64,000 nucleotides of DNA. Source: Acholeplasmatales bacterium (lineage in GTDB: Bacteria > Bacillota_I > Bacilli_A > Acholeplasmatales > Acholeplasmataceae). Of the stretch, positions 17,913-27,180 are shown piece after piece; position 1 is the stretch's first letter, and every line of letters starts with the position of its first letter. The notes under the pieces were generated by a model. That model worked only from the letters and a program-made list of their open reading frames with translations, made no database searches and was not told the origin of the DNA. The DNA lies in assembly GCA_031284585.1 (NCBI GenBank), contig JAITXT010000008.1, forward strand, positions 1 through 64,000, written 5' to 3'. The position numbers and the translations under genes are program-made.

Positions 17913-19309
17913 AAAAAATAGTAATCATATTTCTACATTTTATAACACTCTTATCCATTTTTGTGATAGTTGCTTCAATTCCTAGGAAAAATGATTTAGA
18001 AGTAGAAAAATTTACTGGAATATTAGAAAGAAATGTTACTATTCAAGTTTTAGAAAATGATACTGCTATTAAGCAAGGATATTTAAAAGAATTAATAGAT
18101 GCTTTTAATTTAAAGTATAAAGAATATGGAATAGTTGCTAAAGATGCTAACATGGATCAATTTTCTGATTTAGAACAAGATGGTCCTTATGGATATGGAC
18201 CAGATGTCTTATATCAAGCAAATGATAGATTAATGCGATATGTTGATGGAAAACATATTCAGCCCCTTCCTGTTAGTACTTTAAATACTTATGATCAAAT
18301 TGATATTAAGGCATGGTCTACATATAATAGGGAAGTAGAAGGAATAAATTATACATTTGGAGTCCCTGTAAATGTTCAAGGACCTCTCATGTATTATAGG
18401 AAAGATCTTCTTCCAAGTAATTGGAAAACGACATATGATAAAAATAATAATGATATTCCAGATATGCTTGAAAGTTGGAATGAAATGTATAGATTTTCGC
18501 TTGAAAAAAGAAGCAGTGGATTATTTGGATATATGAGAAGTTTTTTGGAACCATATTTTTCAGCTGGATATTTATTTAGTTATGGAGGATATGCTTTTGG
18601 AGATAATGATACTAATCAAAGTGATATAGGTTTTTCGAAAGGGGAAAGTTATAAAGGAGCATCTGTTATAAGGCAACTAGCAACTTTAATGGATGAAAGA
18701 TGTATTGATGATACTATTACTGTTACTGCTTATTCGCAACTTGCAAAAGGGAACTTTTTCGCTACGATAACTACTCCTGATGTATATACATTATTTGCGG
18801 ATGAATTTAAAAAAGAAGGAGTATCTCTTGATAATTTAGGGGTATCTAATATTCCAATGCTTCCAAAAAGTGGTGATTTAACGGAAGTAAATCCAGAACT
18901 AATTCCTTGTAAAATGATGGGAGGAATTCAAGGGTATGCAATATCAAGTTATACAAAAGCACCTAATGCTTCACTTGCATTCATTGACTTTGCTACTAGT
19001 TATGAGATGATTATTAGAAGAAATGAACTACTTGGAATAGCTCCAGCTAGAAATGATTGTGCTTTTGAAATAGGAGGGTTATCGCAAGTAATTAATGATA
19101 ATCTTAAAAATGGGTTTATAGCGATCATGCCATCTATTAAAGCAACTTCCCAAATTTGGACACCTCTTCAAACTCTATTTCAAGATATTGCTAAAGATCC
19201 TTTCAGGAGTGGAAATGAACAAGCAAAGTATTTAAAAAAAGAAGAGTTTCAAGCGGCTCTTGAAAGAGTAGATAAACAAATATATGATGCAATTCATACA
19301 TTGCAATGA
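17909..19309 (+). CDS. malE: Maltodextrin ABC transporter substrate-binding protein
   Basis: A 466-residue extracellular binding protein of the family 1 (MalE) type, recognised by its two-lobe style: VLYQANDRLMRYVDGKHIQPL, VPVNVQGPLMYYRKDLLP, and the late GGIQGYAISSYTKAP followed by AFIDFATSYE. It captures maltodextrins and passes them to the two permeases encoded directly after it. The N-terminal hydrophobic segment (about 4-24) has no Cys and hence no lipobox, whereas most Gram-positive homologues are lipoproteins. It is therefore probably held by an uncleaved membrane anchor. An AAGGAGG site lies inside the end of the preceding gene. The sugar preference is inferred from the neighbouring GH13 gene. 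Confidence 0.85.
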   Translation: MKKIVIIFLHFITLLSIFVIVASIPRKNDLEVEKFTGILERNVTIQVLENDTAIKQGYLKELIDAFNLKYKEYGIVAKDANMDQFSDLEQDGPYGYGPDVLYQANDRLMRYVDGKHIQPLPVSTLNTYDQIDIKAWSTYNREVEGINYTFGVPVNVQGPLMYYRKDLLPSNWKTTYDKNNNDIPDMLESWNEMYRFSLEKRSSGLFGYMRSFLEPYFSAGYLFSYGGYAFGDNDTNQSDIGFSKGESYKGASVIRQLATLMDERCIDDTITVTAYSQLAKGNFFATITTPDVYTLFADEFKKEGVSLDNLGVSNIPMLPKSGDLTEVNPELIPCKMMGGIQGYAISSYTKAPNASLAFIDFATSYEMIIRRNELLGIAPARNDCAFEIGGLSQVINDNLKNGFIAIMPSIKATSQIWTPLQTLFQDIAKDPFRSGNEQAKYLKKEEFQAALERVDKQIYDAIHTLQ

Positions 19310-19316
19310 GGCATAA

Positions 19317-20693
19317 ATGAAAAAACTAAGAACTTATTTTCTTAAAACTTTTAAAAATTTTGGAAATAATATTAAAATTAAATTTATAAATGCGATTGAC
19401 ATTATTAAAGATGCTAATAAAAAAACTATTGGTTCTTTCGCTATAATGGGACTAGGACAGTTATTATATAAAGAATGGATTAAAGGTTTTATTTATTTAA
19501 CTATTCAAATTGGAGCAATATTATATTTTATTTTTAAAGGAGCAAGTGATTTTATAGGCCTATTTACTTTAGGTACCTTCAAGGGAAATCCTTGGTATGG
19601 AATCAAGGGAGATAATTCTATTATAATGCTTATTTTAGGATTATTATCTGTTATTCTAATTATCTTTTATATTCTTATCTATATTTCTAATATAAAAGAT
19701 TGTTATAAAACTCAAAAAAGAGTTGAAGAAGGATATCGCCCTTTAAAGTTTAAAGAAGAATTAAAGGAATTATTAAACTCTAAATTTCATGTAACAACCT
19801 TATTACTCCCTATTATTGGAGTAGGGGTATTTAATATTTTACCTATAGTTTTTATGATATTAATTGCTTTTACTAATTATGGGGGTAGTATTGCTGATAA
19901 CGCAGAATTAGTTAGTTGGGTTGGATTTGATAATTTTTCTAGATTAGTAACTCTTGGTGAATTATCTTCTACTTTCTTCAAAATACTAGGCTGGAATATT
20001 ATTTGGGCGATTGCTGCGACTGGTTTAAATTATTTTTTAGGATTAGGTTTAGCCTTACTATATAATAAAAAATGCGTTAAAGGAAAAGCTTTTTTTAGAG
20101 TATTTCCAATTCTAGCTATGGCTATACCTGGATTTATTACTTTACTTGCCTTCAAGTTTATGTTTTCTTATGGTGGCCCTATTAATCAAATGATTACAGG
20201 AAGTGGGGGAATTGCGATAGGATTTCTTGATATCGATGCCAAATGGACAGCAAGACTTATTGGATTACTTGTTAATGCATGGATTACTATTCCATCTCTA
20301 ATGTTACTTGCTACAGGATTATTATCAAATAAGCGAGCAGATTTATATGAAGCATCTGAATTACATGGAGCTAAACCTTTTGATCAATTTGTACATATTA
20401 CTCTTCCATATATATTATTTGCCACTACTCCTGTTCTTATTACTCAATTTATAGGTAATTTTAATAATTTTGGAATTTTTTATTTTCTAAGAGGTGGATT
20501 ATATTTAGATGGCTATTTTAATGCCTCTGATACCGATCTTTTGATTAATTGGTTATTTAATTTATCAATAAATAATAATTATTATTCAATTGGTGCTGCG
20601 ATATCATTAATTATATTTATTATAACATCTATTATTTCACTTGTAGTTTACATGGCATCCCCAGCATATAAACAGGAGGACACCTATAAATGA
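19317..20693 (+). CDS. malF: Maltodextrin ABC transporter permease MalF
   Basis: A 458-residue membrane protein with about eight transmembrane helices, including two or three extra N-terminal ones (about 40-125) as in long MalF proteins. The binding-protein-dependent permease motif (EAA loop) reads YEASELHGAKPFDQF at about 345, the site that docks to the ATPase. It begins seven bases after the malE stop and overlaps the next permease gene by four bases, so the subunits are made together. It forms half of the channel that moves maltodextrin through the membrane. Confidence 0.9.
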   Translation: MKKLRTYFLKTFKNFGNNIKIKFINAIDIIKDANKKTIGSFAIMGLGQLLYKEWIKGFIYLTIQIGAILYFIFKGASDFIGLFTLGTFKGNPWYGIKGDNSIIMLILGLLSVILIIFYILIYISNIKDCYKTQKRVEEGYRPLKFKEELKELLNSKFHVTTLLLPIIGVGVFNILPIVFMILIAFTNYGGSIADNAELVSWVGFDNFSRLVTLGELSSTFFKILGWNIIWAIAATGLNYFLGLGLALLYNKKCVKGKAFFRVFPILAMAIPGFITLLAFKFMFSYGGPINQMITGSGGIAIGFLDIDAKWTARLIGLLVNAWITIPSLMLLATGLLSNKRADLYEASELHGAKPFDQFVHITLPYILFATTPVLITQFIGNFNNFGIFYFLRGGLYLDGYFNASDTDLLINWLFNLSINNNYYSIGAAISLIIFIITSIISLVVYMASPAYKQEDTYK

Positions 20694-21538
20694 AAAAAAT
20701 ATTTAAAAAAATTAATGTTAGAAAAATTCCAAATGTAACAATAACTTATTTAATAATAATAGGGATAACTTTTATCTTTCTATTCCCTGCTTTATGGTTA
20801 ATACTTGCTAGTTTTTCTGCTTCTGGATCTATTTATTCCTTTGATGGATTCTTTCCTGAGAAATATGGAATAGATAGTTTTAGTAAATTATTCTTAGATA
20901 CATCAATGTATAATTATCCTAAATGGTTCTTAAATACTTTGTTTGTATCAATAATGAGTTGTATTTTGGGGACTTTTTTAGTAATATTGACTGCTTATAC
21001 TATGAGTAGATTAAAATTTAAATCAAGAAAATCTTTAATGAAGATTACTTTAATCTTAGGTATGTTTCCATCTTTTATGGGAATGATAGCGGTATATATT
21101 TTAATGACTCAGTTTGGTTTAGTAAATAATCTTTGGGGATTAATATTAATCTATAGTGCTGGTGCACCTATGGGTTATATGGTTCAAAAAGGATTTTTTG
21201 ATACAATTCCAGCCGAGATTGACGAAGCAGCTACTATGCATGGAGCTAATAAATTCCAAATATTTACAAAAATTATATTGCCTCTTAGTAAACCTATGAT
21301 AGTATATACGGCAATTACTTCATTTACATGGCCTTGGAGTGATTTTATTTTACCTAAAATGTTATTAAAGCAAAAAGATTTATATACAGTAGCAGTTGGA
21401 TTAATGAGTCTAGGGGAAGATGAATTTGCTAGATTTGCTGCTGGTAGTTTATTTGTAGCAGTTCCAATAGTAATACTTTATTTTTCATTAGTAAAGTTTA
21501 TGGTTAATGGTTTATCAGCAGGTTCAGTTAAAGGATAG
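20690..21538 (+). CDS. malG: Maltodextrin ABC transporter permease MalG
   Basis: A 282-residue permease with six predicted membrane helices. Its EAA loop reads DEAATMHGANKFQIFTKI at about 180-200. The start ATG overlaps the malF stop as ATGA and is preceded by AGGAGG inside malF. The C-terminus (NGLSAGSVKG) is the usual ending of MalG-type proteins. It pairs with MalF and with the ATPase encoded eleven bases downstream. Confidence 0.92.
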   Translation: MKKIFKKINVRKIPNVTITYLIIIGITFIFLFPALWLILASFSASGSIYSFDGFFPEKYGIDSFSKLFLDTSMYNYPKWFLNTLFVSIMSCILGTFLVILTAYTMSRLKFKSRKSLMKITLILGMFPSFMGMIAVYILMTQFGLVNNLWGLILIYSAGAPMGYMVQKGFFDTIPAEIDEAATMHGANKFQIFTKIILPLSKPMIVYTAITSFTWPWSDFILPKMLLKQKDLYTVAVGLMSLGEDEFARFAAGSLFVAVPIVILYFSLVKFMVNGLSAGSVKG

Positions 21539-21549
21539 GGAGAATTTAT

Positions 21550-22647
21550 ATGAAAATAACATTAAAAAATGTCAGTAAAATTTATGCAAATAATTTAGAA
21601 GTAGTTCATGATTTTAATTTAGAAATTAATGATAAAGAGTTTATCGTTTTTGTAGGACCTTCTGGGTGCGGGAAATCTACTACTTTACGTATGATAGCTG
21701 GACTAGAAAGTATAACAGAAGGAGTTATATTATTTGACGATAAAGTAATCAATAATGTCCTTCCTGGGAATAGAAATATAGCTATGGTTTTTCAAAGTTA
21801 TGCTTTATATCCCCATATGACTGTCTATCAAAACATGGAGTTTAGTTTGAAATTAAATAAAATTCCTAAAGAAATTAGAGATGAGAGGATAAAAAAAGCA
21901 TCTCTTTTATTAGGCCTTGATGAATATCTTGATCGAAAACCTAAAAATCTATCAGGGGGAGAAAGACAGAGGGTTGCTGTAGGGAGAGAAATAGTAAGAG
22001 ATGTAAATGTATTTTTGATGGATGAACCTTTAAGTAATCTTGATGCAAAATTGCGTGTTCAAATGAGAGCTGAGATAATTAAACTTCATAAAGAAATAAA
22101 AAAGACTTTTATTTATGTAACTCATGATCAAGTTGAAGCAATGACTATGGCAACCAGAATCGTAATTATGAAAGATGGAGTTATTCAACAAATTGGAACT
22201 CCAAAAGAAGTATATGAAAAACCATGTAATTTATTTGTAGCTGGATTTATTGGTACTCCAGGTACTAATTTTATTGCTGGTAAGGTAGGTCTAGATGGAT
22301 TCTTTTATAATGATGCCATTAAGATACTTATTCCAAAATCAAAAGTTAGTGAATTAACTCGTAATAATTACATCGAGAAAGAATTAATACTAGGAATTAG
22401 ACCAGAAGATATATATTTAGATGATGAGTTAATCAATAAATATTATCAAAGTACAGTTGAAATAAAGGTAGATGTTAGCGAATTATTAGGTTATGAATAT
22501 AATTTGCTTTTTAAAATTGGGGATGATAATCTAGTATCAAAATCTAAAGCTATTAAGATAATTAATGCTGATGATAATGTACGCATCTATCTTGATTTAG
22601 AAAAATGTCACTTTTTTGATATTGACACTTCTAATCTTATTGTTTAG
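21550..22647 (+). CDS. malK: Sugar ABC transporter ATPase (MalK/MsmX type)
   Basis: The 365-residue ATPase powers the importer from the cytoplasmic side. It has Walker A GPSGCGKST (about 37-45), the Q-loop VFQSYALYPHM, the signature LSGGERQRVAVGRE, Walker B VFLMDEPLSNLDAK, and the switch histidine in YVTHDQVEAM. Residues from about 240 form the regulatory OB-fold (TOBE) domain, with GIRPEDI as its typical strand. It is the last gene of the operon; no clear hairpin terminator follows in the next 100 bases. Confidence 0.93.
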   Translation: MKITLKNVSKIYANNLEVVHDFNLEINDKEFIVFVGPSGCGKSTTLRMIAGLESITEGVILFDDKVINNVLPGNRNIAMVFQSYALYPHMTVYQNMEFSLKLNKIPKEIRDERIKKASLLLGLDEYLDRKPKNLSGGERQRVAVGREIVRDVNVFLMDEPLSNLDAKLRVQMRAEIIKLHKEIKKTFIYVTHDQVEAMTMATRIVIMKDGVIQQIGTPKEVYEKPCNLFVAGFIGTPGTNFIAGKVGLDGFFYNDAIKILIPKSKVSELTRNNYIEKELILGIRPEDIYLDDELINKYYQSTVEIKVDVSELLGYEYNLLFKIGDDNLVSKSKAIKIINADDNVRIYLDLEKCHFFDIDTSNLIV

Positions 22648-22760
22648 AGTGTTTTTTCATAAATATTTAATAATTTAATTTCTTAAGTCTCTAGTTATCT
22701 AGTTTTTTTAATATATAAATACTTAAATACAATTTTTCTCTTGGATGTTTAGACTTATAT

Positions 22761-22790
22761 TTGAATATTTACGGGAATTTAATATATAAT
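22761..22790 (+). promoter_or_regulatory. Promoter for the giant lipoprotein gene
   Basis: TTGAAT (22761-22766) and TATAAT (22785-22790) stand 18 bases apart, and an AAGGAG ribosome site lies just before the ATG at 22820. The gene therefore has its own start and is not part of the transporter operon. Confidence 0.65.
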
Positions 22791-22819
22791 ATTAGTAAGT
22801 ATTTAAGGAGATTTCTTTT

Positions 22820-25800
22820 ATGAAAGTAAAAATATTAAGTATCACATTAATTTTAATCGCAATTATAACATTTAATGGATGTAAAAATCTAAAAGTAAGT
22901 GATGAAGATATAATAGATAAAGCAATCGCGCGGCTTAATATCCCTCTTGAAATAAAAGATGATTTTAAATTAGAGAGAAAAATTCCTGTAGAGATCAATA
23001 ATAAAGTATATGAAGTAATAGTTAGTTACCGAACAGATTTAGAATCAATTACAATTGATGATTCTAATAATGTTCTTGTTAATAGACCAGGTGAATTTGA
23101 AAGTGATGAAGTAGGTAATATTACAGCGATATTTTTATATAATTCTAGTACCATTACTAAAAATTATGCTGTTAGAGTAAAAGCTCTTGAGCAAGATAAG
23201 GAATATATTCTTGAACTTGCTTTTGATGAAATAGTGCGAGAATTAGATAAAGGTAATTTAAGAGAAAACATTGAACTTCCTTTAAGTGTTGTTATTGATT
23301 ATAAAAATAACTTATTAGAAATAGAAGCCTATTATATAGTAGAAAGTGATCCTTATGTTAGTATTCTAGGAGATTATTTAGTTTGTTCATCTTTTTTAGA
23401 TAAAGAGGACCGTGAAGTTGAATTAACTGTCTTTTTAAGTTATTATTCTTTTGAAAAAGAATATAAATATATGGTCTTAGTTGAAAAGAGATTATTATCT
23501 CCTTTTGAGACTTTTATTAATAATGAAATTGGGGAGAATATATTTAATGACATTCTTCCATACTTATATTCTACTAATTTTAAAGAAGATGAATTAGAAG
23601 AAAATTCATCTAATATAGTTAAATGGTTTTCCGCAACCATTTATGATATAGAGATTGATTTTTTAGAAGATTATTTAAAAAATGCAGAAACTTCGGTTCC
23701 AGTTTCTTTTTCTGGTAATCTAGGATATTATTATATAAATGATTGGGTATTTAAGGCGTCAAGTGCAGAATCTGATCAAGAAGTATATCTAATCATTATT
23801 AAACCGCTTAATTATATTTATACAGATTTAATAGTATTTAATCCAGTTAGCGTTACTTTCCCTTATGAAAATTTAAGTAATGTCTTAGGTTTTCAAGTTT
23901 CTAATAATAATTTACCAGCTTATTTTTCATCTAGTTATGCAATTTTTAGTTTAACAGGCATAATTAGTGGTCCTAGATCAATAGCATCTATCAATGTAGA
24001 ATATGATGAATTATCTTATAATCAATTTATAAATGAACTTTTAGAATATGAATATATATTTTATACTGAGTTTTATGAAGCAACTTCTGCTATCTGTTAC
24101 TATTCAAAAGATAAAAGTATCTATATTCTATTTGAATTAGGATCTCTTGAACAAAATCGTCTTGAATTAGTTATTTTTACTTATAAAGAACCAATTTATA
24201 ATGAATTTCCGCTTGAAAGATTTAATTTACTTTTATCTGGATATGGTAATAAGATTACCTCATTAGAAGAATTTCCTGTACCTCTAAACTCAAAGACCTT
24301 ACTTATTGATTATACTTATACTTTGGTAACTATTGATTTTGTAATGCTAGAGTGGGTAGAAAGTGATATTGAAATATATTTAGATTTACTATCAAGTTAT
24401 CCAGATTGGGTAAGATTGTTTTATAACGGAAGAATGCAATTTTATAATAACGGGTGGCTAATATATGTGGGATATGATTATGTAGCTCCTTATCAAGATA
24501 TAATTATTGAATTTACTTATTTAGGAGATTATTATGGACCTGTCGATAGATTTAACGGTCTTCTTGAAATTTACGCTGATTCATTTAATGTAGATGTCCC
24601 TAATCTACCTTATATAGAAGAATCTTGGGAGAATATTGGTTTTCAAGATCTAACTTATTTTAGTATTGATTTATGTCTTACTTTTTATAATTGGAGTGAA
24701 AATGATGTAGCAGATTATATATCTAAATTATTAGAAAGTGGATTTGTAAAAATAATCTATAATGGTTATTTATTCTATTACGATGGATTTTGGATAGTTC
24801 AAGTAGGATATAATCAATTTCGGGATAATGGTATTTGGGTAGTAGAAGTATTAGATTTTGGATATAATTATGAAACTCCAGTAGGAGAATATAATTATTT
24901 TCCAGAAGTAGAAATAAGAGATTATTTTATGGATAATTATTTAGTCTCTCTTGTAGATTTCTTTAATGTTGAGACTACAAATTGCGATCTAGAGTTTGTA
25001 GATGACGGAATGTATTATTTTGCATTAGTAACTATCTATGATAAATCTGTAATTGATATTATTAATTATAATAAATTAGTACGTGATTCCGGGGCGAGCC
25101 TCGGTTTTAATGAGAATATGAAGTTATTTCTTTATGGTAATGGATTTTATATTGGATTTAGACATGATACCGATAATGTATTTATCATTGCTCTAAAGAA
25201 AGAAAATGGAACCTATTTTCCCTATCAAAAATTAGCTACTCTTTTAAAAATAGATTTAGATACATTTAAGGAATCTATTCCTTTTATTTTCACTGAAGAT
25301 GGAACTATGAATAAATTTACAGTTTTCTTAGGCGATTTTGACTTAACAAAATATAATGCTTATATTAGTCTACTTGAAAGTGAACCTTATAACTATTATT
25401 ACGTAAATGATAAAGGATACTATAAAGATGGTCTTACTTATTATATGAATTTTATTTATCATGAAATTAGTAATTCAACTTATATTATCTTCCAAAGTAT
25501 CGATCAAAATGTATTATTTCCTTATGAAGAAGTAGCTATTTATCTTGGAGTTGATTTAGATTGGTTAATTGCTAATTTTATCTTTCCAAATAATGAAATG
25601 GTTGGATATTTTGTCTATGAAACAAGTGATGTATATTTACTTGGTTATCTATTAGATGATGTTATCTCGTATATAGATATCTTACTAGATAATGGCTTCT
25701 TAGAGGTCTATTACGGAAGATATCTTGTATCCTATTCAAATGGAAGTATTTTGATTTCCTTTGACTTATATTTAGAAGAAACATATATAAGTATTGAATT

Positions 25801-27151
25801 AGATAATTTCCCATATGCTGGATTTTCTCATTATTTAGGTGTTAGTATTGAAACACTAACTGATGAAATTCCTATTATTTCTTATGTTTTAAAATTTGAA
25901 TATTTATCTTTTTATCATGAAGTTTTCTTTGAAACAAATAATACTAATTTAAATGATTATTATTTGTTGCTTGAAGATAATGGATTTCAAAGAACTTTTT
26001 ATGGAAAATATCCTGTTTCTTTTCAAAATGGATTATATGTAATTGGTTTCTATCTAGAAACTAGTATAAATAATATTGTTTATGTTTTCATGAGTATTGA
26101 TAAATATACGGCTCCAGTTGTAGGATATAATGCCCTAATTGATTATTTTAGTGTTATTATAGGAAGTGATGCCGCATCTATTATACCTGACTTTTTTTCA
26201 GACTCAGAAAGTATAATTTTCAATATATTTAATGATTCACTTTCTAACTATAAAATAGGAAGAGTATTTGTGGATTATACAGGTTACTATGAAACTGTCC
26301 TTGAGAGTATTTATGAAACTTTGATAACTCTTGAGTTTTATTATGGTTATGTAGTTAATTTAAATGATACTTTCTATATCGATAAAGATTCTAAATTAGC
26401 TATTAAATATGAAATTGATGCAAATGATGTTCTAGTGTTTACTTTTGCTAGATTAGATTCTTATACGGGAGAAATTATTACTGAGAATAAATTTCCTTTT
26501 GAAAGTGTTAGTCTATTTTTAGGAGTAAGTGATATATTTGAAATTATTCCAGAAATAGTTTCTTATGAAACCTATAATTGGGGAGTTTATGGAATATCTG
26601 AATATGAAGTATCTCTATTTGATTGGAATAATACGAGAGTTAGAAAGTATATTGATTCAATCATTAACCTTGGAGCAAGTTTAATTTTAGAAGATTTAAA
26701 TCCACTTCAAAACAGGTATGATCTTAATGGAATAAGAATCTATTTTATTAGATATGGAAGTTATTATGATGTATTTTTAAGAGTATCTCCTGGAATAGTG
26801 GAAGATGGAATTAATTTGTTTCCGGTAGAAACCTTAGAAGCACTCCTTGGAGTAAATAGTATTTTTTCTTTAATTCCAGAGATTTTTTCTGTGGATGCTT
26901 TTTATTATATAACTATTAATGGATTTTTTGATTTTATCTTAAATGATTGGAATACGGACACTTTAGTTGAAAACTATTTAGAAGAAGTAATTCTTAATGG
27001 GGGAACTATTTATACTTATACAGTTAATCCTCTAACTTGTACATATTTACTTAATGGAATACTTATTAGATTTGTAAAATATAATACTTGGGATTTATAT
27101 ATTAAATTAGAATCTCCGGGAATAATTACTCCTCCTCCAATTCTTAGTTAG
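22820..27151 (+). CDS. Giant repeat lipoprotein, 1443 residues, unknown role
   Basis: A lipobox (FNGC, about residues 18-21) makes this a surface lipoprotein. Residues about 30-125 look like an atrophied bacterial Ig-like domain. The rest, about 130-1440, consists of some ten to twelve copies of a module of roughly 100 residues. Each opens with FP-x-E-x-x-x-x-L-G-V, then has an IPEI-like turn, a strand, a helix Y-I/L-x-x-L-x-x-x-G-F/A, an aromatic NGYYY-like hairpin, and a closing I-x-V/I-x-L strand. The same module occurs in the three large proteins that follow on the other strand. The protein is rich in Tyr, Phe, Asp and Glu and poor in Cys. I do not recognise the module, and no enzyme motif is seen; a structural or adhesive role is a guess. 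Confidence 0.7.
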   Translation: MKVKILSITLILIAIITFNGCKNLKVSDEDIIDKAIARLNIPLEIKDDFKLERKIPVEINNKVYEVIVSYRTDLESITIDDSNNVLVNRPGEFESDEVGNITAIFLYNSSTITKNYAVRVKALEQDKEYILELAFDEIVRELDKGNLRENIELPLSVVIDYKNNLLEIEAYYIVESDPYVSILGDYLVCSSFLDKEDREVELTVFLSYYSFEKEYKYMVLVEKRLLSPFETFINNEIGENIFNDILPYLYSTNFKEDELEENSSNIVKWFSATIYDIEIDFLEDYLKNAETSVPVSFSGNLGYYYINDWVFKASSAESDQEVYLIIIKPLNYIYTDLIVFNPVSVTFPYENLSNVLGFQVSNNNLPAYFSSSYAIFSLTGIISGPRSIASINVEYDELSYNQFINELLEYEYIFYTEFYEATSAICYYSKDKSIYILFELGSLEQNRLELVIFTYKEPIYNEFPLERFNLLLSGYGNKITSLEEFPVPLNSKTLLIDYTYTLVTIDFVMLEWVESDIEIYLDLLSSYPDWVRLFYNGRMQFYNNGWLIYVGYDYVAPYQDIIIEFTYLGDYYGPVDRFNGLLEIYADSFNVDVPNLPYIEESWENIGFQDLTYFSIDLCLTFYNWSENDVADYISKLLESGFVKIIYNGYLFYYDGFWIVQVGYNQFRDNGIWVVEVLDFGYNYETPVGEYNYFPEVEIRDYFMDNYLVSLVDFFNVETTNCDLEFVDDGMYYFALVTIYDKSVIDIINYNKLVRDSGASLGFNENMKLFLYGNGFYIGFRHDTDNVFIIALKKENGTYFPYQKLATLLKIDLDTFKESIPFIFTEDGTMNKFTVFLGDFDLTKYNAYISLLESEPYNYYYVNDKGYYKDGLTYYMNFIYHEISNSTYIIFQSIDQNVLFPYEEVAIYLGVDLDWLIANFIFPNNEMVGYFVYETSDVYLLGYLLDDVISYIDILLDNGFLEVYYGRYLVSYSNGSILISFDLYLEETYISIELDNFPYAGFSHYLGVSIETLTDEIPIISYVLKFEYLSFYHEVFFETNNTNLNDYYLLLEDNGFQRTFYGKYPVSFQNGLYVIGFYLETSINNIVYVFMSIDKYTAPVVGYNALIDYFSVIIGSDAASIIPDFFSDSESIIFNIFNDSLSNYKIGRVFVDYTGYYETVLESIYETLITLEFYYGYVVNLNDTFYIDKDSKLAIKYEIDANDVLVFTFARLDSYTGEIITENKFPFESVSLFLGVSDIFEIIPEIVSYETYNWGVYGISEYEVSLFDWNNTRVRKYIDSIINLGASLILEDLNPLQNRYDLNGIRIYFIRYGSYYDVFLRVSPGIVEDGINLFPVETLEALLGVNSIFSLIPEIFSVDAFYYITINGFFDFILNDWNTDTLVENYLEEVILNGGTIYTYTVNPLTCTYLLNGILIRFVKYNTWDLYIKLESPGIITPPPILS

Positions 27152-27180
27152 TCTATTATTAATAATTTTTTAAAAATTAA

